A stretch of DNA of 64,000 nucleotides, from assembly GCA_002914845.1 (NCBI GenBank), contig JXTC01000388.1, positions 158,981 to 222,980 on the forward strand, read 5' to 3'. Of this stretch, positions 34,781-45,563 are shown in pieces. How positions within the stretch are numbered: position 1 is the stretch's first letter; each line of letters starts with the position of its first letter. This DNA comes from Trema orientale. Taxonomy: Eukaryota > Streptophyta > Magnoliopsida > Rosales > Cannabaceae. Made by a program: the position numbers and the translations under genes. Below the pieces are notes generated by a model that was not told the DNA's origin, made no database searches, and worked only from the letters and a program-made list of their open reading frames with translations.

Positions 34781-36003
34781 TCAAAATTTTAGGTCTCGCT
34801 TAATCAATCGAAATATACTCTCACGATAACTAGTAAATTCAAAGACATTTTTGTTTCGACATAGATATTCAAGTTTGTTACTCCCTATGTCATACCACTG
34901 ACAACCATTTGGAGAATTCATTAATACATAACTTGAGTTTCCGCAACTTAATAGATCATAACGAAAAATGCATGAGGTGGGGGACTTGGCAAGGTCAATC
35001 TTCAAATATTTCGTCCAAGAATCCAAGATACGATATTTCTTCATTATCCATATCTCAAGTAAATTATAGTTAAAAGGGCATGTATAGATGAAAGAAAGGC
35101 ACCCAAACAATGTACCTATGTTATCCACAAAGGATCCATGTATATCTTGGGGCGAGTCAATTAGGCTAAAGAGCTCCTTGCTTAGATCAAAGGCAACTAT
35201 CCCACACCGTGTGCCCTGATTTCCAAGATCATAACCTAGTGGTGGTCTTCCAAAACGCAACATCCAATGAACACTCCCATTCACCACAAATGAGGTTTTG
35301 CTGTGTACAAAATCAGATACAACGGAAGAATAAGAGAAGTTTGGATCTAAGTCTGACGATGAAAGTATGTTATAAGGCATTTGTATTGTTTTCCAAGAAT
35401 CGGTCTCCAAACTGTAAACCAAAACTTCGTTACGGATTTTGAACAAATGATCATCAGAAGATACAGAAAACTTCACCACTTTGAAATCATTATTTGAGTG
35501 GTGGAGGCCAAATCCAAGTGCATACGGTGGAGAACAAGTAGGTGAAGAAGGGATTTTCTTAACCTCATTAGTTGTAGGGTTCCATAAGTAGACAATATCA
35601 CCAAGAAATTGAGGGTTCCATAAGTCGACAGTATCATAAAGAGATTCAACAAAACATAATATACCGTTGTCACCGCCTACAATAGAACGATGGAGCGAGT
35701 TCATCCTCTGGGGACACTTGTAATAAGTTCTTGTCTTTTCAGAATTTTCGGAGCAATGAACAGAGAAGATGATCTCATCACGATCCTCTAGGTTGGGGGA
35801 AGGGAGAATTGCAGAGAAGATGGCTGACGGTTGAAGTGCAACTTTATAAATGTGAATTCGCTTATTAAGGATCGCCATGATTTACAAACGCAATTGCACC
35901 GTATTAGAGATCTGCCATCTAGTCTTGAAAGTATATCTCTGATGATATCTTCGGGTAGGAAATTACGAGAGATGATGGTCACTAATCTCATCTTTTGATT
36001 CAT
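34781..36003 (-). pseudogene. F-box / FBA-type protein gene with one frame break
   Basis: It is read leftwards from the ATG at 36003 ('MNQKMRLVTIISRNFLPEDI'). An F-box follows at residues about 16-60 (LPEDIIRDILSRL..SLIRCNCVCKSWRSLIS). The frame then changes between about 35800 and 35835 near 'FNRQPS'. The second frame (34781-35878) carries the F-box-associated (FBA type 1) region, including 'LWNPTTNEVKKIPSSP', 'ALGFG' and 'VNGSVHWML'. Together the parts are close to the usual 380-410 residues. FBA F-box proteins are substrate adaptors of SCF ubiquitin ligases; partners are usually unknown. A 36-bp in-frame duplication repeats the 'LWNP' segment (35577-35638). A single-base change explains the break: a recent pseudogene or an assembly error. 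No intron is visible. Confidence 0.8.
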
Positions 36004-37065
36004 CTCTAGAGGAGAAATCACGTTATTGAAGAGGAAACACACTAACCCTAATCCTTTTTTCCCCCCGAAACGTACGTGTTGTAGTAAGCATTTAGTACTA
36101 AAAGTTTAGATAAATTACAAGACGGCGAAGAAAGGAGGAAAAAAATCCTTAAAAAGAGCAACTTACGTCTTTAATGTTTGGACTCTGTGTTTGTTTTAGG
36201 AAAAAAGAGAAGAAGAAAGATTAAATCTATATGTGTATATCTCGAATGATGTAATCCAATAAACAATTACAACTTAGTAATTAAAAAATGGCATTAGAGT
36301 TTTTTATTTTTATTTTTTTAAAACATATATATTTGGAATTAGAGAAAAAAAAAAAAAAAAGAAAGAAGAAGGTTATAGCTTATAATCTTTCTCTATGGAA
36401 CTTTTTCCATATTGTATTAGTCAATGATATCTCGTGAAAATTTTCAGCTGCTCCCATAAAATTAGCAAAAACAACTTACTAGATCATATCCTCAAAATAG
36501 TTAGGGAAAACTAGGAAAATTCGGTTTATCGTACAAAGACTTTGAAAAATACGGAGACGCGGAAAAAGTATTAAAAGAAAGGAGACATACAGAGAAAGTA
36601 TTAAAAATACGGATAAAAAAAAGTAGGAAAATACGGACTAGCGAGAGCAAATCTGGCCTCCTAAAAAAAAAAACGACAGCGGTAATGCGCTCGTTGCTTT
36701 GCTGAGAGACAGCACAGTAACAGGTGCGTCCTCAATTTTTTTTTTTTCGCCTTTTCTAATTTTTTGTTTATCCCATTTGACCAATTTTTTGCTTTTTTAA
36801 AAAAAAAAATACATGTGACTATTTTTAAATTTTAACAAATATCAATATTTAATTGCACAACTAAACATTCTCTGAATAATTTTTCACTGATGTATGTAAC
36901 GTTTTTTTTTGGATATAAGATATATGTAACATTTTAAAATATTAAATAATTAAAAATATTTTTTTTTTACAATAAAAGAACACCAAAATTCGCTTCTTGT
37001 TTCTCAGATATTACTATAATTTTCTAATATTTTTTAATTAATTAATGAATCCTTATTGCTAATTT
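36004..37065. other. 5' flank of the F-box gene, no other gene seen
   Basis: AT-rich sequence. Short direct repeats of 'aaaatacgga' and 'gaaagtattaaaa' occur at 36480-36640, followed by a slightly GC-rich piece to about 36730 that has no open frame. Long A and T runs follow. The promoter of the F-box gene would lie at the left edge, but no convincing TATA position stands out. Confidence 0.45.
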
Positions 37066-38090
37066 CATATCCCAAATGTCATAATAACGTAATTAGATAG
37101 CTATGGTAATTTTCATAATAATTTCCCCAAATACCAGAGTAATCAAGCTTGGCACCTAAGGTAATATTTGTGGCTTTACTGGTAATTTTTTTTTTCTTTT
37201 TGCTTTTTAATTTAATGGGATACTACATATAACCTAGTTAGATACTTATGGTAACATTTTGGTTGAATACCTATGGTAACATGTTTTCTTTTTTTCTTTT
37301 CAATTTACTAGGATACTTCAGATAACCTAGCTTGATATCTATCATAAATATCAATATCTTATTAGGTGGCTCAGAGTATCAAGTAGGATACTTATAGTAA
37401 CCTATTCCAATTTCTCGGATACTATAGGCATCTTGGTAAACTACTCGCACTAAATTGAACAGATACTTAGACTGATGTAAGATACTATTAGTATCTCGAA
37501 TATATACTTAGTAATATAGCAAAATACCTATGATAATTTTTTTTCCTCCCAATTTATTGAAAAACCTAGGTATTGTAGTAGGAAACCAATTGTAACCTTT
37601 ACTACTTTTTTTTTCCCCAATATACTTGGATACTATAGGTATCCAAGTAAAACACCTATGGTACCCATAAGTATTCTTGTAGATACCATAAGTAAAATAC
37701 CTATGGTACCCATAAGTATTCTTGTAAAATACCTATGGTATCTACAAAAATACTTTGGATAACTATTGTAAATTTTGCAATAAGAACCTCTAACACTCTT
37801 TGTCATATCCCAAATACCTATAATAACATAGTTTTTTTTTTTAACCTATAGTAATATAGTGGAATATAAGTCATTATGTTTTCACTTCAAATTTCCCACA
37901 TGGTAGGATACTTAAGTGTAATATTTTTTTTACTTTTTTTTTTATTTTCAATTACTTGAATATCATAGATATCATTATCAAAGTAAAATACTTATGGTAC
38001 CTACAAGCATACTTATGATACCATAAGTATCATTATATAATACCTATAGTACCTACAAAAAACTTATGATACTTATAGTAAATTTTATAA
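37066..38090. repeat. Degenerate array of a 'gatacctatggtaacc' motif
   Basis: Across about 1 kb, roughly 25 variants of a near-palindromic core 'atac(c/t)tatggta' occur in both orientations. Examples are 'agatacttatggtaac' (about 37240), 'gaatacctatggtaac' (about 37268), 'ggatacttatagtaac' (about 37386) and 'aatacctatggtaccc' (about 37700). They are interspersed with T-rich spacers ending in 'caatttact'. A cleaner 44-bp direct repeat lies at about 37651-37740. The opening phrase 'catatcccaaat' recurs at about 37067 and 37805. No open frame and no known repeat family were recognised. Confidence 0.7.
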
Positions 38091-39036
38091 TGCGAAAATC
38101 TCAATAAGATTTTCCTAAAAATAGAATCTTTTGTTTTTAAAACAAGAAAAAATTCGACAAAAAGTTTTTTTAAAAAAATTTTATTTGTGTTAGAAAAAAT
38201 AATAAAAAATAGTGAAAATAAAAAAATTAGAAAAGACTAATGAAAAAAAAAGTCAACATTAGAAAAAATTAAAAATTTTATTTCTATTTTGTAAAATTTA
38301 TATTATAAATGAATAAAAAATAAAGCAAAAGAAAACAAAAAAGAAATTAACAAATATTTTTCACCAGCTGATGATGTTGGTACCAGTGTATTACCTGCTA
38401 AATCTCTTTCACAAATGATGTTAGTAGTGCAGTGAATGATGTACTAAAATGAACAGTAACCAAATAGTGATGGAATAGAATATTTTTGGGAAAAAGAATG
38501 AAAGTAAATGAAGTGAGGTGAGGAGAAAAGGCGAGGGAATAAGTAGAATTTTGGAGAATTGTGGCGCTAACCATTTTTCAGGTGAATATAGGACTATTTA
38601 TAGTGTCTTCGTGGTCAAAAAAACACTAGAGTTGATGTCCACATATAGCAACGAGTTGCCGTATTATAGTATCATGGAAAAACGACTTGTGGAATGAATA
38701 TATGCACGGCATGTTGCCGATAGACGACATCTTGAAAAAACAACATCACAGGCCACCTTCCCTCCTTCATCCTTTTGTCATCACGTTGTCACTTTTCTTT
38801 CTCCTTTCATTTCATGCCACTTTGTTGCCAAAAGAAAAATGCCAAGATGATTTTAAAACAAATTCATAAGAATGTGCACCTTGTATGATTGGTCTCTCTT
38901 CTAAGTAGAATTTAGCAATGAAGACGTTTGCATTACAAAAGGTAGAGAAGTAACGGAACAGAAGGGTAAAAGATGGTCTAAGTATTTTTATGCACCACAT
39001 AGCCGTTTTGGCATAATCTTATTACATTCTAAGAAA
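38091..39036. other. Intergenic DNA, no gene seen
   Basis: Very A-rich sequence to about 38350, then mixed sequence without a supported open frame. The right end is the 3' flank of the CCR-like pseudogene on the minus strand. Confidence 0.5.
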
Positions 39037-41139
39037 ATTCTTCTCCTTGATGCTTTTCAACTGTGTCCCTCAGACTCACTTCCAATGGGGTGAAGTTGAT
39101 TCTCAATCTTTGTGCTCTCTTTTTTGACACTTGGCACTTTGGCTGGATAGGCTTTTCATCTACGTATCTGCCCAGCAATGAACAAAACTAGTTCCTTGAA
39201 AAGAGTTTCAAGTGACATATAAAACAGAAACATGCACTGCAAGTTGTTTGACCCAAAATAAGAACCGAAAATGGAGCTTAGTTGGTTTTGCAATTTTCAT
39301 TGAATATTAGCCACAATTAATACTTCGAAAAATGATGGCTTACTTTTCAGGAATGTTCAAAGAAGAATACAATTCCCTTAAAATCTTCACAGCTTAAGAA
39401 GTGTGCGCAACATGTCCAACTAAACAGTATCTTCCAATAGCTGATGCAACTTCATAGGCTTGAATATGTGCCAATGCAACATCTCTAACATCAACAAACA
39501 TATGAACTACATTCGGAGAGCTTTGAGGTCCTGATTTCATGAAAGGCAGAAAAAATGTCAAGTTATTAAAATCTGTTGAACCGAATAGAAACGATTTGGA
39601 TTGAATCAAATGAATCTTTGTTACATTGATTAAGAGCAAAGCACAGATCTTTAAGTACAAAGGCTTTATAACAGAACTGGCTATAAGCCAATGATACAAG
39701 GACACGTGTAAATGAACTATTAACAACTTAACTAACTCATAACTATTATAACTGATAAATTTATTTCCTTTCTTTTAATTAACTCTAGTAAGTACTTTTT
39801 TTTTCTCAGACAGTATGCTACAGAATCATTTCTATAAGGAGTGTAAAACCTTTGAATTAGGCAGAATCGATAGTTGAAATTGTTATCATAAATTAGCCTT
39901 GTTGACCACATTATTATGTGAGACTAAAGCTAGTGTGATGGGATTGGTTGTTAAAATATTACCATTTATTTTATACAGAATCAACCATACACTGCTATTA
40001 AGAGTTGGCAATAAGAGAGGACCAATTACAATCCCTGGATTAATGGTGATCAAATCACTTCCATTTTTCTCTGGAAAATTCCAATCAGCCTCCTCGGCTA
40101 GAGTTTTTGAAAGAATATACCAATGCTGGAAAGAAAGAGAATAGAAGTCTAAACAAGTGACTCTTGGTCAATGGTAGTAACATAACATGAAGTATTTAGT
40201 ACAACATAAAACAGTATATAAAGAAAGCCTCATGCATATAGGAAATATTGAACATAAAATGAGGAACTGAAGAAGTTTGAAAAATCACCATTATTGGGAA
40301 GTCATGAAATAAAGGGATATCTCTATATCAAATAGAATATTATCAGAAAAGATTTACACTACAAATGCAACAGCACATCTTTGAGTTCTCACAAAAGACA
40401 GGATCTGAATTCTATGTCTCATCAACTATAACATCAGGGTTTAGAGGTTTTCCACTGCACATAACTGAAGCTATAGATGATGTTATAACCACTCTCTTCA
40501 CAGATGGAGCTTTTGCACACGACCTATGTTCCCTTCACTGCAGGTTCGATTATTTCAGCCTGAGATACTTGGAAAGTGCTTAAGACCATTCCATGATTTC
40601 ATATGAAACCGTTGAATGAACGTCAATTTGGCTAAAGTAGAAGTTGTTAAGCACGAATTTAAACTGTGTTATTAACATATAGAGATTTACCTGTGGATCA
40701 GTGGCTGAAAGAAATGCAGGGGAAGCTGTATGAAAGACATCTTCAGATCCTTTGATCAGAGAATTGAAAGACCCTTCTCCCTCTGAACTTGATTTAAACA
40801 AATGAAGCCTTTCTTTAGCTCCATCTAGTGAAGCAAGTGTTCTGTTTTCTTTGGATCATCTGCGGCATATACGTGTAGAAAAAAAATAAGTTTCTGCTGC
40901 CAATACTATAATAGGATGTGTTAAAGTAAACCTGAATTTGTACCAAAACAACAAAACATGTTAGAGATTTCTTTAAATATGGATCATTTAATATCGAAAA
41001 AGACTAAGATTAATAACTTATATAGGTCACGAACAGAAGCTTTGACGGTGTATCCACGTTGAAGTAAGAGCTTCACCAGCCATGATGCTATGTAACCTGA
41101 ACCTCCTGTTACACACACCACTTTTCCTACTCTGCTCAT
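39037..41139 (-). pseudogene. CCR-like NAD(P)-dependent reductase pseudogene (copy B)
   Basis: Six exon-like blocks on the minus strand follow the cinnamoyl-CoA-reductase-like gene plan. Block 1 (41139-41023) is '[19 protein letters not shown]', the dinucleotide fold. Block 2 (40859-40691) contains 'VFHTASPAFLSATDPQ' but has a 2-base loss that shifts the frame. Block 3 (40559 to about 40380) lacks part of the 'LNILRS' segment and carries stop codons. Block 4 (40125 to about 39950) is sound, with '[10 protein letters not shown]' (the Tyr and Lys of the catalytic YxxxK) and '[16 protein letters not shown]'. Block 5 (about 39530-39348) has 'VRDVALAHIQAYE' and 'GRYCLVGHVAH', then TAA where Glu is expected. 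Block 6 (39185-39037) has 'FTPLEVSLRDTVE'. Several independent lesions make it non-functional. It is a tandem duplicate of copy A. Confidence 0.88.
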
Positions 41140-41512
41140 TTCTCTCTCTATATATCTCTCTCTCTATTTTAATGAGTATGTATACATAAAATACATGCAT
41201 ACATATTCACAGTCCAGAACCTTTGTATCACCGTTTGTACTTAGTCCTAAGGGAAAAAAAAACATTTAAATTGTTTGTTAATGTTAACATAAATGAGATT
41301 AGAAGAAAAAGAGGTGACTAATAATATTATCATATGCGAATTAAGAGGTAGCTCATGTTGACTAGCCAATTAAATCATGGTAAAGAATAAGGCCTGTATA
41401 AGTAATTAACTCGTTTGACTATTATATAAAGTTGAATGTCTACTTTTGTTTCAATTGTAGTGGTTTCTTTTGGACATTAATAGTTATATCTTTGTGAGAG
41501 ATTTCAAAATAC

Positions 41513-42741
41513 TTATTGGTTATTCCCAAGCAGCCTGGAAGTAACATAGCCTGGAAGTAATGTGACCAAGTCGATCTGGTTTTCTTTAGCAAATTCCCAA
41601 GCAGCCTTCTCAGCCAAGATTTTTGAAAGCATATACCAAAGCTGTGAAAGAGGAAAATACAAGACAGAATATAAAATAAACTGTTGAACACAAGATCTTA
41701 TACAGTGTTGCACTATAAGATAAAAGAGATTGATCATAAGAGGAAAAAAAAAAATTAGTTAAGAACGTATATATACCTTCAACTCCTCCCAATAAACAGG
41801 ATCTGCAAACCATGTTTCATCAACAACCACATCAGCGGTCAGTGGTTTTCCATTGTACACAACTGCGGCCATGGAAGATGTTAGAACTACTCTCTTGATG
41901 GATCGAACTTTCGCGCATGATCTCAGAATGTTGAGTGTTCCCTTCACTGCAGGGTCGATTAGTTCAGCCTGAAAACATAGTTGACAACCAGAATGAATGC
42001 AGGTTTTGTATCAATTGTTCTCTGATTAAACCAGTGAAAGCATAATATAAACTCTTTATGTGAGGAAAGCGTGAAAATTAGGCAGTGAATGTATTAAATT
42101 TGACCTTTGTAACAGTGTCCGAGAGCAAAACAGGCGAAGCAGTGTGAAAAACACCTTCACATCCATCAACTAAAGCATCGAAAGTTCCTTCTTCCATTAA
42201 ATTTGCTTTTACCAAATGAAGTCTTTCCTTAGCTCCGTCTAGCGCAAGCAAGTGTTCTGTTTTCTTTGAATCATCTGCAGTGTTTTTACACATAATTGAA
42301 TTAAACCAAATCTTCTCATTGACTTAGCTGACTGTAAGTCAATACATAATAGCTAAAGTAGCTTAATTTGTATTGTTTATTTTTGTATTTACACAGCTGA
42401 ACAGTCATCCTATTCTAATCATGACTAACTATTCTCTTTATTCATCTCAAAGCTTTATACAACTGATAATAAGTACTAATAAGGTGGGGTTTTCATATGC
42501 ATGATAACAAGGATAATGTTGTCACAAAAATTAGAATTCAAAAGTGAAGATCACTGAAAGTACTAAAATGGTAAATATAATCTTGAACAAGTTGAGAAAG
42601 AAAAACAGAGTAAAAGCACTAACTTGGGTCGCGGACAGAGGCTTTTACAGTGTATCCATGTTGCAATAACAGCTTCACTAGCCATGAGGCTATGTACCCT
42701 GTAGCTCCTGTTACACACACTACCTTCCCTGCTCCACTCAT
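41513..42741 (-). CDS. CCR-like NAD(P)-dependent reductase, C-terminally truncated (copy A)
   Basis: Four exons, 42741-42624, 42274-42105, 41968-41777 and 41641-41513, join in frame with GT/AG borders to give 202 residues; relatives have about 320. Visible parts: the Rossmann motif TGATGYIAS (11-19), '[10 protein letters not shown]', '[13 protein letters not shown]', the 'LTSSMAAV' Ser region (about 125-132) and the catalytic Y163-x3-K167 in 'WYMLSK'. The bona fide CCR signature NWYCYGK is absent, so this is the CCR-like/phenylacetaldehyde-reductase-like branch of the extended SDR family. Normal sequence stops at '[20 protein letters not shown]'. The expected 'INPGxVIGPLLxP' and the two last exons, including much of the substrate-binding part, are missing. 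The break point contains short duplicated pieces. Catalytic activity is unlikely, although the gene may still be transcribed. I cannot tell a real truncation from a local assembly fault. Confidence 0.78.
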
Positions 42742-42805
42742 TACTCTCTCTCTCTAAGGTTACAACTCAGGAGCTCTAATACACGCGGTTCTTGTTTCTG
42801 AGCAC

Positions 42806-42827
42806 TAATATATATATATATATATAA
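42806..42827 (-). promoter_or_regulatory. Possible TATA region of CCR-like copy A
   Basis: A (TA)n tract ending 'tatataagtg' on the plus strand lies 65-85 bp upstream of the copy A start codon at 42741, a plausible position for a plant TATA box. A CT-rich stretch (GA-rich on the plus-strand complement) near 42745-42755 lies between it and the start. Position is the only support. Confidence 0.4.
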
Positions 42828-43690
42828 GTGAGCTGCAACATCGAATTTTTCTAAACATTCGAAGTAAACAAGACCAATGAATGTGTATGATCATGGCATA
42901 CGTAACTACTAAATTAATTTGACCGTTTCTTTTAGTGTTTTTGACAAAAAGGATACTCTTTCTTCCATTTTGTAACTAATTCATCTCTTGGACATGGACA
43001 TCATTGATTACGTCTTTTATAAATAGAGACAAGCATACACTAATGTGGCCCCGTAAGTTATATGGATAAAATAATTAATTACACTGACAGAGAATGGAAC
43101 TTTAACTTTACCATAATCTGCACTTAAGATAATATGGATTGATGATCATTTGGTGTACTAACTTTGTCACCTTTTTTAAGTAAAAACAATTATTCTTGTC
43201 TTGTACAATTGAAGTTCCATTAATTTCTAGTTAAATGTTTGCTTTTAGGAATATAAAAGAGCCAAAGAAAGAAAGATATAAAATAATTCATCTCAAAATA
43301 TCCAATGCTTAGCTGATTTTTTCTTTTCTTTTTCCATATTCTTGTCTCTGAGCCAGGTTTGGAGCTATCAAACAAGTATAATTAGTAAACACTTTCTTAC
43401 CCCAAAATGGATTAATATAGATTCAGTGATTGGAATTCATAGATGAGTTGTGTGTGATACAGATGATTCATTGGCCTTTAAGATGAAAAAAATGTAAAGC
43501 ATTTGACATTATATCTTTGTGATTTATAGTGTTGAAGTTCCATTCTATTCTACAATCATTATATAATAGAGAATAGAAACCGGGAAAAAGTTAAAAAAAT
43601 AATACAGTAAGAACAGAAAGCTGTATTAGAGGGATGTTCTGCTCTTATTTTTCCGAACCATGCCTGGACTTCTGAAGTACTACTCATAGC
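42828..43690. other. Intergenic DNA between CCR-like copy A and the RLP relic
   Basis: Moderately AT-rich unique sequence. The half nearest 42828 is presumably the promoter of CCR-like copy A. No open frame or repeat structure was recognised. Confidence 0.5.
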
Positions 43691-44097
43691 TCATGTATGT
43701 CGATACCACGGTATCCTTTCTGCGACATTGTCCATGAAGCGAAAGTAAGCATCACTCCAAGATTTTCTCAAGGCCAATTCGAGATAAGGAGCAAGAAGTC
43801 CTGCAGCGTATCCCAATCCAACACTCAAATAAATCCACTTATCAATGAAGCTGTCATCACTACTGCTATCATCGAAAACACGCCCCTCGTTTGAGTAATC
43901 ATCTTCACCTGGACAGCTAACACCAAGGGGAGCACCACGGAGTCCAGGATTTCCACCAAAAGAGAATGCATCAAAAATAGTCATATGACCTGTGTAAGGA
44001 ATTATACCAGTGATGCTATTGTTTGACAAGTTGATACGTCCCAGGAATGAAAGTAAGGACAAACTTTCTGGAATAGAACCCCGACAGTTTATTGGTG
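43691..44097 (-). pseudogene. 3' stump of an LRR receptor-like protein (RLP) gene
   Basis: The frame at 44062-43691 gives the C-terminal end of an RLP. It contains a last leucine-rich repeat (FLGRINLSNNSITGIIP), the cap 'FGGNPGLRGAPLGVSC', an acidic juxtamembrane stretch (EDDYSNEGRVFDDSSSDD), one membrane span (about WIYLSVGLGYAAGLLAPYLE) and a short basic cytoplasmic tail ending 'RIPWYRHT'. RLPs are plasma-membrane receptors without a kinase domain, used in immunity and development. Upstream, 'NKLSG' and 'SIPESLS' are in different frames, separated by one extra base at about 44080. Before about 44100 the sequence is no longer LRR-like. The usual 800-1000 residues of ectodomain are missing. 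An 89-base gap begins 130 bp away, so part of the loss could be assembly-related. Confidence 0.82.
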
Positions 44098-44235
44098 TCT
44101 CGTAGCATTATACTCGTATAATGTATAATATATAGAATCTACTTATTGAGAATTTCATGATAGAATTTTTTATTATTGTCTTCTGAAGCGGTTTGAAGAC
44201 CATAAGGCATTTATAAAAACATAGACATAAAAAAA

Positions 44236-44324
44236 NNNNNNNNNNNNNNNNNNNNNNNNNNNNNNNNNNNNNNNNNNNNNNNNNNNNNNNNNNNNNNNNN
44301 NNNNNNNNNNNNNNNNNNNNNNNN
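44236..44324. other. Assembly gap (89 Ns)
   Basis: Bases 44236-44324 are undetermined. The gap lies right next to a roughly 51-bp tandem repeat (44325 onward), the usual cause of such breaks. The size is not a round placeholder number, so it may be an estimate of the true distance. Confidence 0.99.
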
Positions 44325-44425
44325 TGTGTTTGTTTCAACAATTCAGTTTTTCCATTCAAATGATCTTTTAGAATGTGTGTTTGTTTTAACAATTCAGTTT
44401 TTCTATTCAAATGGTCCATCCAAAA
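44325..44425. repeat. 51-bp tandem repeat beside the gap
   Basis: Two units start at 44325 and 44376, each reading 'tgtgtttgttt', 'aacaattcagttttt' and 'attcaaatg'. The left end of the array is hidden by the run of Ns, so more copies may exist. The sequence after 44425 continues with related 'aatgg(t/a)cc' words. Confidence 0.75.
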
Positions 44426-45563
44426 AGTTAACTATTAGAATGGTCTTTTTGTGTCTTGAATGAGAATGGAAGGGGGAGGTGTTTTTGAATGGTCCATTCC
44501 AATGCTCCCATTCTAATTACAACACATTCTATGTTATTTATAAGTTTTTTTTTTCTTTTGTCTTTATTTTTTGCTATATGGCAGGCTCTCTGTCAAGGTC
44601 AAGGACTCTAACCCCGACGGGAATTCCCTGCACCAACCCCGACTCCCCGTTCCCATCTCCACCCTATTTACTCGTCCCAAGGGATCTCGTATTATGTGTA
44701 TACACAAGGACAGAGCCACCTTAGGCTTAGGGGGGCATAAACTTTTTAAAATTTCAACTTTTGCTCCTTTGTTAATAAAATATTTAATTTTATCTCTCAT
44801 TTGCCCCTTAAATTTTAATAATTTAAAAACTCACCTACATATCTCATAAAAAAATTTAATAATGCTTCTCATTTGTTCCCATTGAATTTTACAATTTTTA
44901 AACTTTACTTATATTATTCTTAAATATTTGATTTTTTTCCATACTTTTATGAATAATTTTTATTTAGACTTCACTTTAAAAAAAATATTTTTAATCATAT
45001 TTTGGTTCATATTGACTATGTATATTTAAAAATTACCATTTTTAGAATTCTCCTAAATTATATTTCTCAATTACTAATCTATTTGAAGGAATTGAAGAAA
45101 CAAAATACAAAGAACAAAAAAAAAGAAAAAAAAAACTAAATTTAGCATTAGATTTTACCCTACACAAGCCGTAAAACTTTTGTAAACTTGGAAAACAGGT
45201 CTATAATAATAATATTGATTAAATTTAGATATTTCGATATCTTTATGAGTCATCGGTGACTGTGTTAACAAATTCTTACGAAAAGTGCATAAATGGGAAA
45301 GTAATTATAAAGTGCCAAAAATCCCTTTAAAATTAAAAGGGAAACATAATATGTTTGGATAACTTTTGTGAATCCATGGAGTAATTTGGATAAAATTTTT
45401 GAAACGCCAGAATGGGAAAGTTCTTTTTCATTGGGTTTGTTTGACACTAGAAAGATGTCATATTTAGGGGTTAACTATTGAGAGTTGGGATTGCGGATTA
45501 GTATTATTGCTTAAAACTCCAACATAGAGAGGCAACTGCCAATTTTTCTTTAATTCTCTCGCG
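44426..45563. other. 5' flank of the aquaporin gene, no gene seen
   Basis: A GC-rich block at 44580-44740 carries 'ccccgacgggaattccc' and 'ccccgactccccgttcccat', words typical of GC-rich hAT-type non-autonomous elements. It then shades into AT-rich sequence after 'gacagagccaccttaggc'. Overlapping open frames of 78-92 residues run through this block on both strands but show no protein motif. From 45.1 to 45.56 kb is the probable promoter and 5' UTR of the aquaporin gene. Confidence 0.45.

Noticed and set aside
42624-42741. Calling the reductase genes true cinnamoyl-CoA reductases
   Set aside because: The NWYCYGK signature of bona fide CCR is replaced by 'WYMLSK' or 'WYILSK', so only a CCR-like assignment is justified.
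44571-44849. Opposed open frames over the GC-rich block at 44.6-44.8 kb
   Set aside because: Both strands are open only because the block is GC-rich. The words match hAT-type subterminal sequence, not a protein.
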